The notes beneath the pieces were generated by a model. That model did not search any database, was not told the DNA's origin, and worked only from the letters and a program-made list of their open reading frames with translations. This document shows positions 27,609 to 39,634 of a stretch of DNA of 64,000 nucleotides, piece by piece. A program made the translations under genes and the position numbers. This DNA comes from Paenibacillus lemnae (GTDB lineage: Bacteria > Bacillota > Bacilli > Paenibacillales > Paenibacillaceae): NCBI RefSeq assembly GCF_012933385.1, contig NZ_JABBPN010000004.1, positions 186,001-250,000 of the forward strand, written 5' to 3'. Within the stretch, counting starts at the first letter, position 1. Every line of letters starts with the position of its first letter.

Positions 27609-28358
27609 ATGAAATCCAATATTCAGATCCTGCTTTTTGCTGGCCTCGCCGAGAAAATCGGCCATCAGGCTCTTGATTTCCCAGTAGAACAATTTCCACT
27701 GACCGCAAAAGAACTGAAGGACCTCCTGTCTGCCGCCTACCCGGAGGCTTCTTCGCTGATTCAAATTTCTTTTGCAGCAGTCAATCACACCTATGCTGCC
27801 GACGACCAGCAGATTCAATCGGGTGATGAAGTGGCGTTGATTCCTCCGGTATCTGGAGGAGACGGCCTGGAGCCGTCCGATGCAGCTGAACCTGTCCACC
27901 ATGTCAGCGCTGACGGTATGTGTGTCATCTCAGCCCTTCCCTTATCGTCTGACGATACTCTCGTTAAAGTGCTGCATCCCAATCATGGCGCTTCCCTTTC
28001 TTTTGTTGGAACCACGCGTGAAATTACAGGGGACATGAAAACTGTCACACTGGAATATGAAGCTTATATCCCCATGGCGCTTGCAGAGATGCAGAAAATC
28101 ATCACACAAATGTACAAGCTCTGGCCTGGAACAAGCTGTGCGATATCCCATCGGGTCGGTATTGTAGATATCGGTGAAATCAGCGTAGTGATTGCCGTAT
28201 CCGCTCCTCACCGGGATACATGCTATACGGCTAGCCGCTATGCGATTGAAGAGTTGAAACGAAGCGTACCGATATGGAAAAAGGAAGTGTGGGCTGACGG
28301 TTCACAATGGAAAGGGTATCAGACTGGTCCTTGGGACCCATTACCAAAAAGCGAGTAG
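27609..28358 (+). CDS. MoaD-MoaE fusion, molybdopterin synthase in one chain
   Basis: 249 residues. Residues 1-84 are a MoaD-like ubiquitin fold ending in PPVSGGDG, and residues about 100-245 are MoaE (VGTTREITGDMKTVTLEYEAY, AVSAPHRDTCYTASRYAIEELK, PIWKKEVWADGSQW). Molybdopterin synthase puts two sulfurs onto cyclic pyranopterin monophosphate; MoaD must carry a thiocarboxylate on a free C-terminal Gly-Gly, which is internal here. Cleavage after GG, as for the fused MoaX of Mycobacterium, would be needed. No other moa gene is nearby. AGAGGTGAT precedes the ATG. Confidence 0.9.
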   Translation: MKSNIQILLFAGLAEKIGHQALDFPVEQFPLTAKELKDLLSAAYPEASSLIQISFAAVNHTYAADDQQIQSGDEVALIPPVSGGDGLEPSDAAEPVHHVSADGMCVISALPLSSDDTLVKVLHPNHGASLSFVGTTREITGDMKTVTLEYEAYIPMALAEMQKIITQMYKLWPGTSCAISHRVGIVDIGEISVVIAVSAPHRDTCYTASRYAIEELKRSVPIWKKEVWADGSQWKGYQTGPWDPLPKSE

Positions 28359-28369
28359 TCAAAAAGTCA

Positions 28370-28398
28370 TTGATATCCCATTATTTTCTTGCTATGAT
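28370..28398 (+). promoter_or_regulatory. Sigma-A promoter of the second HD-GYP gene
   Basis: TTGATA (28370-28375), a 17-base spacer and TATGAT (28393-28398), about 50 bases before the start of the gene at 28448. Confidence 0.65.
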
Positions 28399-28447
28399 AT
28401 AGGTTAATTCCAATTATCCATATTATAACAATAAGAGGTGCAGCAAT

Positions 28448-29494
28448 TTGAGAGTACATGTTACTGACCTCCAGCCTGGAGATTTGATGCAGCATGATGT
28501 CTATAACGACAATGGTGTTCATGTATTGCGTAAAGGGACGGTTCTCCAGATTGAAGAGATCTCCAAGTTAATTCAGCACAGCGTTGATTATATCGAAATT
28601 GAGCCGCGCGAGGTTCTTATAACTGCAGATTCTTCTTCTGACACCCCGGAAACCCTGCATCAGATCAAACCTCAGTTCGACCAGGCCGTGGAATCCATTT
28701 CCTCTATTTTTATGGATGCACTGAAGCACGGTAAATTTCATGAGGATCTTGTTGATGATGCGTTTAAGCCTGTAGTAGAAACCTTGATGAAGCAGAAAGA
28801 CGTTGTATCTCTTCTGCTCCTTCTGAACGGACAAGATGATTATACCTCTAGACATTCCATGCAGGTTGGCATGCTGTCTTACTATCTCGCCACCTGGATG
28901 GGCTACAACGATGACGAAGCCTATGAGATCGGAAAGGCAGGATATCTTCATGATATCGGCAAGTGCCGAATCCCACTGGAAATTCTGAATAAACCGAGCA
29001 AGCTGACTTACGAAGAATTTGAAGAGGTGAAACGTCACACCCTTTACGGATATGATATTATTCGAGAATCCATGGATGATGAGTTAACGGCTCTGGTCGC
29101 GCTGCAGCATCATGAACGGGATGACGGCAAAGGGTATCCACTGAAACTTCGGTCCAAGCAAATTCATCCCTATTCTCATATCGCAGCCGTTGCAGACGTC
29201 TATAGTGCTATGTCCTCCAATCGGGTATACCAGTCCAAGCAGCAGCTACTGCATGTGCTCCGCGAACTGCACACCATGAGCTTCGGCCAATTAAACGGAA
29301 AGCCTGTCCATGCTTTTATCAAACATATGCTGCCTAATTTTATCGGTAAAAAGGTGCTGCTGACTTCTGGTGAATCCGGAACGATCGTCATGACAAACCC
29401 TTCTGATTTTTTCCGTCCGCTGGTCCGTACATCGGATCGTTTCATTGACTTGTCCAAGGAGCCTGACTCGGCCATTCATGAAATCAAGTTTTAG
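28448..29494 (+). CDS. HD-GYP domain protein, second copy
   Basis: 348 residues. The N-terminal 100 residues start VTDLQPGDLMQHDVYNDNG, the same kind of pre-domain as in the copy at 24032-25123. The HD-GYP domain is complete: DDYTSRHSMQVG, YLHDIGKCRIP, ALQHHERDDGKGYPLKL and VADVYSAMSSNR. Expected to hydrolyse cyclic di-GMP in the cytosol. The start is TTG (28448) after AGAGGTG. A sigma-A promoter lies upstream and a 32-base palindrome downstream. Confidence 0.9.
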   Translation: MRVHVTDLQPGDLMQHDVYNDNGVHVLRKGTVLQIEEISKLIQHSVDYIEIEPREVLITADSSSDTPETLHQIKPQFDQAVESISSIFMDALKHGKFHEDLVDDAFKPVVETLMKQKDVVSLLLLLNGQDDYTSRHSMQVGMLSYYLATWMGYNDDEAYEIGKAGYLHDIGKCRIPLEILNKPSKLTYEEFEEVKRHTLYGYDIIRESMDDELTALVALQHHERDDGKGYPLKLRSKQIHPYSHIAAVADVYSAMSSNRVYQSKQQLLHVLRELHTMSFGQLNGKPVHAFIKHMLPNFIGKKVLLTSGESGTIVMTNPSDFFRPLVRTSDRFIDLSKEPDSAIHEIKF

Positions 29495-29520
29495 CGACAG
29501 ACTTTTAGCGACAGACGCAC

Positions 29521-29552
29521 GAACCCCCTTTGGCAGCTGCCAAAGGGGGTTC
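29521..29552. terminator. 32-base perfect palindrome after the HD-GYP gene
   Basis: Two 16-base arms (GAACCCCCTTTGGCAG and its complement) meet without a loop. It sits 27 bases after the HD-GYP stop, where a terminator is expected, but there is no T run on either side, so termination may be weak or the site may serve another purpose. Confidence 0.6.
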
Positions 29553-29637
29553 CACATATATTTGTAAGAGGTATCTATACATTAACACCTTAATCTTAAA
29601 GCAAGCTTAAAGTGAGATTAGGGGAATCTAAAAACAT

Positions 29638-30399
29638 CTATTTGTTCTTGCTTTGCTGAAGAAGCTTGGATTCCCCTGTACGCTCCCATCCCTCCACAGT
29701 TTCATATGCTTTTTCAGGTGAGTACCCTTTCCCTACAAGAACTCCCATCAGAATGAACTCTTGAAGAATATGTGTGGCATTAATTCCTCGTTTTACATCC
29801 TCTAAGCCTTCCTTTACCAGGAAATCTGTGTATTGTACCCACTCATCTGGTGTTCTGCCAGAAACAACCACATTGCAATGGCTCTGCTCCTCAGCCGCTT
29901 CCGCAGCAATGGCATCTGCCTTGGTGACATGGACGGTACCAAATGGATGATTAGGGGGACCATAAATCGAATATAGCTTTAAAGGGACATCACCGGTATT
30001 CGTCAAATTATGCCAGGTTCCAGCAGGAATTATGATGGCATAATCATCAGCGACGTTTTTTACATAGTCTAAATTTTCTTTACTCTTGCCCATTTGGACA
30101 ATCCCTTGTCCTTGTTCAATACGTATAAATTGATCTACATCAGGATGCATTTCTAACCCGATATCTTCACCAGCGCCCAGACTCATTAGTGTCAATTGCA
30201 AATATGTTCCTGTCCACAAAGCAGTCCGATAAGTATGGTTTAGTTTGGTGACTTCGTCAATGTTGACTACAAACGGGTTGGGTCCGTAATCCTTTATCAT
30301 CGTGCTTTCGAAACGATTAGAAGCAAAATCATAATCCGGTCCATGGACGCAAATAAAATATGCATGTGGATAGGAATACGGATAAGGAGCTCTATACAT
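29638..30399 (-). CDS. Cupin-domain protein
   Basis: About 253 residues. The N-terminal 40 residues are rich in tyrosine and proline (YRAPYPYSYPHAYF). A cupin beta-barrel follows (about 60-165) with metal-ligand motifs GLEMHPDVDQFIRIEQGQG and IIPAGTWHNLTNTGDVPLKL. The C-terminal 80 residues are helical (ATHILQEFILMGVLVGKGYS). Cupins with this layout occur in spore formers; the reaction is unknown. The ATG at 30399 is chosen over an in-frame TTG at 30408, since AAGGAAGG lies 11 bases before the former. Confidence 0.8.
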   Translation of the reverse strand: MYRAPYPYSYPHAYFICVHGPDYDFASNRFESTMIKDYGPNPFVVNIDEVTKLNHTYRTALWTGTYLQLTLMSLGAGEDIGLEMHPDVDQFIRIEQGQGIVQMGKSKENLDYVKNVADDYAIIIPAGTWHNLTNTGDVPLKLYSIYGPPNHPFGTVHVTKADAIAAEAAEEQSHCNVVVSGRTPDEWVQYTDFLVKEGLEDVKRGINATHILQEFILMGVLVGKGYSPEKAYETVEGWERTGESKLLQQSKNK

Positions 30400-30481
30400 G
30401 GTTCTCAATCCCTTCCTTAATTATAAAACCATCCTATGCCATAGGCAGATGGAAGGGTACATGATTGAGTTGAAAACAAGA

Positions 30482-30529
30482 AAAAGGGATGTCCCTCAAG
30501 ATCTAAGATCTTTTGGGACATCCCCTTTT
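30482..30529 (-). terminator. Terminator of the suf operon
   Basis: Long hairpin: GGGATGTCCC pairs with GGGACATCCC and an inner AAGATC with GATCTT. On the minus strand a run of five T follows. It lies 36 bases after the sufB stop codon. Confidence 0.9.
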
Positions 30530-30565
30530 CACTAAGATATAAATTAAGGTTCGATTGTTTACAGC

Positions 30566-31963
30566 TTAACCGATCGAGCCCTCCATCTCAAACTTGATCA
30601 AACGGTTCATCTCTACCGCATACTCCATAGGAAGCTCCTTGGTGAACGGTTCGATGAAGCCCATGACGATCATCTGCGTGGCTTCCGCCTCGCTGAGGCC
30701 GCGGCTCATCAGATAGAACAGCTGATCTTCTGACACCTTGGATACGGTCGCTTCATGCTCGAGGGTCACATTATCGTTCTTGATCTCGTTGTACGGGATT
30801 GTATCCGATGTGGACTCATTATCCAGAATCAACGTATCACATTGAATGTTTGCCTTCGCACCTTCAGCATTACGTCCGAAGGACGCCAGACCTCGGTACG
30901 TAACCTTACCCCCGTGCTTACTGATCGACTTCGAGACGATGGTCGAGGTGGTGTCTGGAGCCAAGTGAATCATTTTGGCACCGGCATCCTGATGCTGGCC
31001 TTTACCTGCTACAGCAATCGAAAGCACCATACCTTTGGCACCGCGTCCTTTAAGGACAACAGCCGGGTATTTCATGGTCAGTTTGGAACCGATGTTTCCA
31101 TCAACCCACTCCATGGTGGCATTCTCTTCAGCCACTGCACGCTTGGTTACCAGGTTATAAATATTTGGTGCCCAGTTCTGGATCGTGGTGTAACGAACAC
31201 GGGCATTTTTCTTGCAGATGATTTCTACAACCGCACTATGCAGCGAGTTGGTGCTGTAGATTGGAGCTGTACAGCCCTCAACATAGTGAACGAAGCTGTC
31301 CTCGTCTGCAATGATCAGCGTACGCTCAAATTGCCCCATGTTTTCGGAGTTAATCCGGAAATAGGCTTGCAGAGGAATTTCACATTTTACGCCTTTTGGA
31401 ACATAGATGAAGCTGCCTCCCGACCAAACCGCGCTGTTCAATGCTGCGAATTTGTTATCGGCTGGAGGAACCACGGTTGAGAAATACTCCTTGAAAATTT
31501 CCGGATGCTCTCTCAGCGCGGTATCCGTATCTGTAAAGATAACACCCTGATCTTCCAGTTCTTTCTGCATGTTGTGATACACAACTTCAGATTCGTACTG
31601 TGCGGATACACCCGCGAGGAACTTCTGCTCTGCTTCAGGAATACCCAGTTTATCAAAGGTCTCCTTAATTTCTGTAGGAACCTCTTCCCAGGTTTTCCCC
31701 TGTTTATCAGAAGCTCTTACATAGTACTGGATGTCGTTAAAGTCGAGTTCATCCAGATCGCCTCCCCATTTCGGAGTATCCATCTTCTCAAACTGTTCCA
31801 AAGACTTCAAGCGGAAATCCAGCATCCACTCCGGTTCATTCTTAATCTTGGAAATTTCCGTCACTACTTCGCGGGTCAAACCTTTACCGGTTTGAAAAAT
31901 AGACTTGTGCTCATCGCGAAAGCCATATTTATACTCTTCCATTTCAGGAGCTTTTTTCGCCAT
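30566..31963 (-). CDS. sufB: Fe-S cluster scaffold protein SufB
   Basis: 465 residues, standard length. SufB forms the SufBC(D) scaffold on which iron-sulfur clusters are assembled, using sulfur from SufS through SufU. Typical blocks are [40 protein letters not shown] and the C-terminal [26 protein letters not shown] precedes the ATG. Last gene of sufCDSUB, followed by a strong terminator. Confidence 0.97.
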   Translation of the reverse strand: MAKKAPEMEEYKYGFRDEHKSIFQTGKGLTREVVTEISKIKNEPEWMLDFRLKSLEQFEKMDTPKWGGDLDELDFNDIQYYVRASDKQGKTWEEVPTEIKETFDKLGIPEAEQKFLAGVSAQYESEVVYHNMQKELEDQGVIFTDTDTALREHPEIFKEYFSTVVPPADNKFAALNSAVWSGGSFIYVPKGVKCEIPLQAYFRINSENMGQFERTLIIADEDSFVHYVEGCTAPIYSTNSLHSAVVEIICKKNARVRYTTIQNWAPNIYNLVTKRAVAEENATMEWVDGNIGSKLTMKYPAVVLKGRGAKGMVLSIAVAGKGQHQDAGAKMIHLAPDTTSTIVSKSISKHGGKVTYRGLASFGRNAEGAKANIQCDTLILDNESTSDTIPYNEIKNDNVTLEHEATVSKVSEDQLFYLMSRGLSEAEATQMIVMGFIEPFTKELPMEYAVEMNRLIKFEMEGSIG

Positions 31964-31985
31964 TTGTCTTACCTCCCTATCATTC

Positions 31986-34928
<2,943 letters not shown>

Positions 34929-34949
34929 ATGATTTCCTCCTCCCGTCAA

Positions 34950-35732
34950 TTACGCTTCTTGACCTACAGTTTCATCTGTGATGCCGAGCTCTTCTTTAAT
35001 CCAGTCATAACCTTCAGCTTCCAGACGCTGTGCAAGCTCAGGGCCACCCGATTTGACAATACGCCCCTGCATCATCACATGAACAAAATCCGGAGTGATG
35101 TAATTCAACAGACGCTGATAGTGGGTAATAATCAGGAAACCGCGGTCTTCTGCCCTCATAGCGTTGACGCCATTCGCTACAATACGCAGGGCATCAATAT
35201 CTAGACCCGAGTCAATTTCGTCCAAAACTACGATTTTCGGATCCAGCAGCATCATTTGCAAAATTTCGTTCCGTTTCTTCTCGCCGCCGGAGAAGCCTTC
35301 ATTAAGATAACGATGTGCGAATTCCGGATTCATCTCCAGCTCTTTCATCTTGCCTTCCATCTGGCGGATAAATTTGATGAGGGAAATCTCATTCCCTTCA
35401 CCGCGGCGGGCATTAATTGCACTGCGAAGGAAGTCGGAATTGGTCACACCCGCAATTTCACTTGGATACTGCATAGCCAGGAAAAGACCAGCAAGTGCAC
35501 GCTCATCCACTTCCATGTCCAGTACATCTTCGCCATTCAGGGTTACACTTCCGCCTGTAACTTCGTACTTGGGATGGCCCATAAGCGCAGATGCCAGCGT
35601 ACTTTTACCTGTTCCGTTCGGTCCCATGATGGCATGAATCTCGCCACCGTTCATTTCCAGGTTGATTCCTTTCAGAATCTCTTTTCCTTCAATCTCTGCT
35701 TTTAAACCTTCAATGACAAACTTCGTCGACAT
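34950..35732 (-). CDS. sufC: Fe-S assembly ATPase SufC
   Basis: 260 residues, ABC-type ATPase that drives the SufBCD scaffold. Walker A GPNGTGKSTL, signature FSGGEKKRNEI, Walker B IVVLDEIDSGLDIDALR and H-loop ITHYQR are intact. First gene of sufCDSUB. CGGAGGG precedes the ATG. The promoter lies about 110 bases upstream and is overlapped by operator-like sequences. Confidence 0.96.
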   Translation of the reverse strand: MSTKFVIEGLKAEIEGKEILKGINLEMNGGEIHAIMGPNGTGKSTLASALMGHPKYEVTGGSVTLNGEDVLDMEVDERALAGLFLAMQYPSEIAGVTNSDFLRSAINARRGEGNEISLIKFIRQMEGKMKELEMNPEFAHRYLNEGFSGGEKKRNEILQMMLLDPKIVVLDEIDSGLDIDALRIVANGVNAMRAEDRGFLIITHYQRLLNYITPDFVHVMMQGRIVKSGGPELAQRLEAEGYDWIKEELGITDETVGQEA

Positions 35733-35829
35733 TTGATATTCCCTCCGCCATATATATTATAGTAGGTCTATGATCACAGGCCTTCTTTGCCCTGATTTCA
35801 TCCGGAATAACTATAAACTTTTTGTTTAT

Positions 35830-35865
35830 TTATAATTATTCTAAACTGATACTCATTGATTCTCA
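35830..35865. promoter_or_regulatory. Fur-family operators overlapping the suf promoter
   Basis: Two boxes overlap the promoter. TTATAATTATTCTAA (35830-35844) differs from the PerR consensus TTATAATnATTATAA at one position and covers the -10. A 19-base partial dyad TGATACTCATTGATTCTCA (35847-35865) resembles a Fur box and fills the spacer and most of the -35. Iron- or peroxide-responsive repression of suf is the simple reading; which Fur-family protein binds is not known. Confidence 0.55.
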
Positions 35866-35866
35866 A
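35838..35866 (-). promoter_or_regulatory. Sigma-A promoter of the suf operon
   Basis: On the minus strand TTGAGA (35866-35861), a 17-base spacer and TAGAAT (35843-35838) lie about 105 bases before sufC. Each hexamer differs from consensus at one position. The 383-base stretch between sufC and dps holds this promoter, its operators and the dps terminator, and no gene. Confidence 0.7.
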
Positions 35867-35945
35867 GTCATTTTATAATAAATAACGACTCTTTTCAACC
35901 GGACTAGCTGGCTCAGGCTATCCGGCAGCCTCCACCTTCTTTAGC

Positions 35946-35987
35946 AAAACAGGCTTGGCCGCATATGATCGGCCAAGCCTGTTTTTT
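35946..35987 (-). terminator. Terminator of dps
   Basis: A perfect 15-base stem (AAAACAGGCTTGGCC) with a 10-base loop, bordered by A/T runs on both sides. It lies downstream of the minus-strand dps gene; T runs on the plus strand are longer (TTTTTT). Confidence 0.85.
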
Positions 35988-36115
35988 ATTGTATTTGCAC
36001 TTAAAGCTATATGACAGCTGCCTTTGAAGCTGCATCTCAAACCGTCACAGTTACTGAATCGTCATGAGATGGCCGTGGTATTTCTCATACGCAGGCAGCT
36101 TCCAGGTTCCGATAT

Positions 36116-36592
36116 TCAGCCCAGGAAAGAACGAAGCATCCACATATGCTTCTCGAAATCGGCCTTGAAGCCTGTCAGCATATCCGATGTCGGCATATCT
36201 TCGGCTTCCTCTGCCATCTCAATGCCTTCCTGCAGTTCTTCGGAAAGGGTCGCGAAATCCTCGACCAGCTGCTGCACCATACCGCGAGTATCCTCGTTTC
36301 CTGCCGCTTCCTGGATCGTTGCCATTTCCAGATATTCTTTCATCGTTGCAGCCGGACGTCCTTTGATGGACAGAAGGCGTTCAGCAGCCTCATCCATTTT
36401 CAATGTCACTTCATTATAAAGTTCTTCAAATTTAACATGCAGGGAGTAGAACTGCTCACCGCTGACATACCAGTGGTAGTTATGAAGCTTAACATAAAGA
36501 ACATTCAGGTTGGACACCTGTTGGTTCAGCATTTGTTCTACACCTTTATTTTGTGTTTTAGAAGTTGATTTACTGGATTGTGCTTTAGCCAT
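36116..36592 (-). CDS. dps: Dps-family ferritin-like DNA-protection protein
   Basis: 158 residues. Dodecameric mini-ferritins of this family oxidise and store iron with hydrogen peroxide. Ferroxidase-site residues are visible in LHNYHWYVSGEQFYSLHVKF and in LYNEVTLKMDEAAERLLSIK. The lysine/serine-rich N-terminus (AKAQSSKSTSKTQNKG) could touch DNA. The ATG at 36592 is chosen, 8 bases after GGAAGG; an extension to 36613 has no ribosome site. Close to suf, which may share iron/oxidant control. Confidence 0.93.
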   Translation of the reverse strand: MAKAQSSKSTSKTQNKGVEQMLNQQVSNLNVLYVKLHNYHWYVSGEQFYSLHVKFEELYNEVTLKMDEAAERLLSIKGRPAATMKEYLEMATIQEAAGNEDTRGMVQQLVEDFATLSEELQEGIEMAEEAEDMPTSDMLTGFKADFEKHMWMLRSFLG

Positions 36593-36755
36593 TGTTAATC
36601 CCTTCCTTTTCAAAAAAATTGGTGTTCAGTCTTACTCATTTAAACATTTCCCGTGTTGCTCGGGCCTAGTTGTAGTTTACCCGTATAGTCCGGAGACGAA
36701 TCATGGCCTTTCATTACAATTCTCATTAAAAAGGGTGCAAAAAGTGACCATTTAA

Positions 36756-36774
36756 AGGTATACTGGCTATACCT
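36756..36774 (+). promoter_or_regulatory. Inverted repeat over the likely -10 of mtnK
   Basis: AGGTATA (36756-36762), 5 bases, TATACCT (36768-36774). The left arm includes TATACT (36759-36764), a plausible -10 about 58 bases before mtnK. No SAM (S-box) riboswitch is present in the 229 bases between dps and mtnK, although mtnKA is S-box controlled in B. subtilis. Confidence 0.45.
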
Positions 36775-36821
36775 ACTAGAGTGGTTGGTTTAATCCTTAC
36801 AATATATATGGAGGTGGCATC

Positions 36822-38045
36822 ATGCCCGCATATCATCCGCTGTCCGTTGAAGAAGCCATCGAGCTTGCCAAGAGTATCTCGGGACACTTTTCAGCTGACT
36901 CAGATTTAAGCTGCCGTGAAATCGGTGACGGAAACCTGAACCTTGTTTTTCACGTGACAGATAAACACTCGGATAAAAGTATCATTATCAAACAGGCTGT
37001 TCCTTATGCAAAAGTCGTAGGCGAATCCTGGCCGCTCTCTCTGGACCGTGCCCGGATCGAACGCCAGGCTCTGCAAATTCAGCACAAGCTTTGTCCTGAT
37101 CTCGTTCCGGAAGTATACGCCTATTCGGATGAAATGGCTTATACGGTTATGGAGGATCTCAGCCGTTTCACGATTATGAGAAAAGGCCTTATTGAAGGCG
37201 GTGTATATCCTAACTTTGCCCAGCATATCGGACGCTTTATGGCAAACACACTGTTTTATACGTCTGATTTGGGTATGAATCAACAGGAGAAAAAGGTGCT
37301 CGCAGGGCAGTTTGTCAATCCAGATCTGTGCAAAATTACAGAAGATCTGATTTTCGAAGATCCTTACCGGGATTCACCCAACAACAATTATTCCGATGCT
37401 ATTGCTGATGAAGCAAAAGCGCTTCGCAATGATACCCAGCTCCACTTTGAGGTTGCACTGCTCCGCGACAAGTTTCTCACACGCGGACAAGCGCTTCTCC
37501 ACGGAGATCTCCATACTGGCAGTATATTTGTAACACCGGACTCCACCATGGTCATCGATCCTGAGTTTGCGTATTACGGACCGATGGGCTTCGATATCGG
37601 AGCCGTCATTGCCAATCTGCTTCTGAATTATGCATCCCAGCCTGGTTGGAGTGAGGATGAGACTATCCTTTCCGGCCGGCAGCAGCGGCTGCTGAATATG
37701 TGTACTGACGTATGGAAGCATTTTGAGAATAATTTCCGTCAATTATGGGACAAGGATCTGCAGGATGAAATGTCCCGGACACCAGGGTATCAGGATCATT
37801 ATATTGCAGAAGTTCTGCGCGATGCGGCTGGCTTTGCAGGCTGCAAGATGATCCGCCGGATTGTGGGGCTGTCTCACGTTGCCGATATTGAAGGCATAAA
37901 AAATGACGAGATCCGGGAAGCTTCACAGCGCAAATCACTGGCAATCGGTAAAGCATTGGTTCGTCATCATCGCAGTATCAGCAGTGCAGAACAGCTCATT
38001 CAGCTGGTGCAGCAAACCGTCCATGAGACGGAGGTGTCTTTATGA
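36822..38045 (+). CDS. mtnK: 5-methylthioribose kinase MtnK
   Basis: 407 residues. Phosphorylates 5-methylthioribose in the methionine salvage pathway. A protein-kinase-like fold with the nucleotide loop [15 protein letters not shown], the catalytic [10 protein letters not shown] near residue 227 and the metal-binding [24 protein letters not shown] precedes the ATG, and the stop overlaps the start of mtnA by 4 bases. Confidence 0.97.
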   Translation: MPAYHPLSVEEAIELAKSISGHFSADSDLSCREIGDGNLNLVFHVTDKHSDKSIIIKQAVPYAKVVGESWPLSLDRARIERQALQIQHKLCPDLVPEVYAYSDEMAYTVMEDLSRFTIMRKGLIEGGVYPNFAQHIGRFMANTLFYTSDLGMNQQEKKVLAGQFVNPDLCKITEDLIFEDPYRDSPNNNYSDAIADEAKALRNDTQLHFEVALLRDKFLTRGQALLHGDLHTGSIFVTPDSTMVIDPEFAYYGPMGFDIGAVIANLLLNYASQPGWSEDETILSGRQQRLLNMCTDVWKHFENNFRQLWDKDLQDEMSRTPGYQDHYIAEVLRDAAGFAGCKMIRRIVGLSHVADIEGIKNDEIREASQRKSLAIGKALVRHHRSISSAEQLIQLVQQTVHETEVSL

Positions 38046-39103
38046 GTGCTCCATTAACTTCCCTGTCATGGGGCGGCGACCATCTTCTTATGCTGGATCA
38101 GCGCCTGCTGCCGGAAGAAATTGTACACCTCAAGCTGTTTACGCCTGAAGAAGTGTGGGAAGGCATTCATTCCATGAAAGTTCGTGGTGCGCCTGCCATT
38201 GGCATCGCCGCAGCTTACGGTGTCGTTCTTGCCGGACTCCAGTATAAAGGCAGCCTCCCGGCGGAATGGTTTGAAAATGTCCGTAAAGCTTGCGCTTACC
38301 TGGCAACCTCCCGTCCGACTGCCGTTAATCTATTTTGGGCACTGGACCGGATGAAGCTCGTCGCCGGACAGCTGGCAGAAACACTGATGTCTATTGAAAA
38401 TCTGAATGAAAAACTGCTGGCAGAAGCCAATGATATCCGTGCGGAAGATGAAGAAGTATGCCGGCAGATCGGTGTTCATGCCCTGCCTTTGATCCAGGAG
38501 GGAATGGGCATCCTGACGCACTGCAATGCCGGCGGCCTTGCTACTGCTCGATACGGCACCGCTCTGGCACCGATGTATCTGGCTCAGGAACAGGGCATCT
38601 CATTTAAAGTATTCGCTGATGAGACCCGGCCTGTGCTTCAAGGAGCCCGGCTCACCGCATTTGAGCTCCAGCAGGCCGGTATTGATGTAACTCTCCTGGC
38701 CGACAACATGGCCGCCATGGTCATGTCCAAGGGATGGATTCAGGCCGTTATCGTCGGCACCGACCGAGTAGCAGCGAACGGCGATGTCGCTAACAAAATC
38801 GGCACGTATGGCGTAGCGGTTCTGGCAAAAGCCCATGGCATTCCTTTTTATGTCGCCTCCCCGCTCTCGACCATTGATTTAAACACCCCGACAGGGGCGG
38901 ATATTCCGATCGAAGAGCGGCCGGCTGAGGAAATTACGGAAAGCTTCGGGAAACGGACCGCACCCCCGGGTGTCCAGGTATTTAACCCGGCATTTGATGT
39001 TACGCCGAATGAGTATGTAACTGCCATTATTACCGAAAAAGGTGTCGTCAGGGCTCCCTATGAGGAAAGCCTGAAAACCCTGTTCGAGAAACAAAACAAA
39101 TAA
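38042..39103 (+). CDS. mtnA: Methylthioribose-1-phosphate isomerase MtnA
   Basis: 353 residues. Converts methylthioribose-1-phosphate to methylthioribulose-1-phosphate, the step after MtnK. The eIF2B-like fold shows [19 protein letters not shown] near the N-terminus, [20 protein letters not shown] with the catalytic cysteine, and [19 protein letters not shown] with the catalytic aspartate. Translationally coupled to mtnK. The later salvage genes (mtnW, X, B, D) are not in the window. Confidence 0.97.
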   Translation: MSAPLTSLSWGGDHLLMLDQRLLPEEIVHLKLFTPEEVWEGIHSMKVRGAPAIGIAAAYGVVLAGLQYKGSLPAEWFENVRKACAYLATSRPTAVNLFWALDRMKLVAGQLAETLMSIENLNEKLLAEANDIRAEDEEVCRQIGVHALPLIQEGMGILTHCNAGGLATARYGTALAPMYLAQEQGISFKVFADETRPVLQGARLTAFELQQAGIDVTLLADNMAAMVMSKGWIQAVIVGTDRVAANGDVANKIGTYGVAVLAKAHGIPFYVASPLSTIDLNTPTGADIPIEERPAEEITESFGKRTAPPGVQVFNPAFDVTPNEYVTAIITEKGVVRAPYEESLKTLFEKQNK

Positions 39104-39107
39104 TTAC

Positions 39108-39140
39108 AAAAGGGACGTGCCGCTTACTGGCCGTCCCTTT
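39108..39140. terminator. Terminator after mtnA
   Basis: AAAGGGACG pairs with CGTCCCTTT around a 15-base loop. It lies between convergent mtnA and the yunC-like gene. Confidence 0.8.
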
Positions 39141-39153
39141 CTCATGTGGTTTG

Positions 39154-39456
39154 TTATAACATGCGCATTAGTGCATCCTTGCCTTTCAGTCCCGCGTGAA
39201 TGCCCCATCTTTCCGCCTCCACGGTGACCGATTCCAGGGGAGCTTCCAGGAGATCATCAATGGTCCGTACTCCTACGGCCCTGCCTGCAATAATCTGTCT
39301 GTCGGCCAGCTTCTCATTCAACAGCTGCACATCCAAAGCCCCGCACATAATGTAACCCCGCTGTGTGTAAACCGCCAGCAATGTCGTTTTCGGCAGCTTG
39401 ACCTCCACCGCCATCACAGTGTGTCCTTCGATTTGAATAGGAATCAAAGTTACCAA
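39154..39456 (-). CDS. yunC: YunC-like DUF1805 protein
   Basis: 100 residues. The DUF1805 pattern is clear: TVMAVEVKLPKTTLLAVYTQ, RGYIMCGALDVQLLNEKLAD, AGRAVGVRTIDDLLEAPLES. Function unknown. The start is taken as TTG (39456), 8 bases after GAGGAGGTG; the open frame continues upstream to 39573, but those residues do not belong to the family and contain the ribosome site. Confidence 0.88.
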   Translation of the reverse strand: MVTLIPIQIEGHTVMAVEVKLPKTTLLAVYTQRGYIMCGALDVQLLNEKLADRQIIAGRAVGVRTIDDLLEAPLESVTVEAERWGIHAGLKGKDALMRML

Positions 39457-39634
39457 GCAGTACACCTCCTCAAAGGCATCTGCTTCAAGTGTATTCCGAC
39501 TCATCTGAAATGGTGCAAATGGCTTGCCATGACGAAAGACCTTTATGTAAATTACATGACGAACGTATGACATTTAGACTATGAAAATTTGAAAGGTGTG
39601 ATATAGTTGTCTATAGGAAACATTGTGAAAGCTG

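Noticed and set aside
36042-36115. Protein-like reading (NIGTWKLPAYEKYHGHLMTI) on the minus strand right after dps
   Set aside because: It is about 25 codons with no ribosome site or start of its own, in a frame that runs back into dps; more likely chance or an old frameshifted tail.
36614-36821. SAM riboswitch before mtnK
   Set aside because: Expected from B. subtilis, but the conserved S-box core segments are absent from the spacer.
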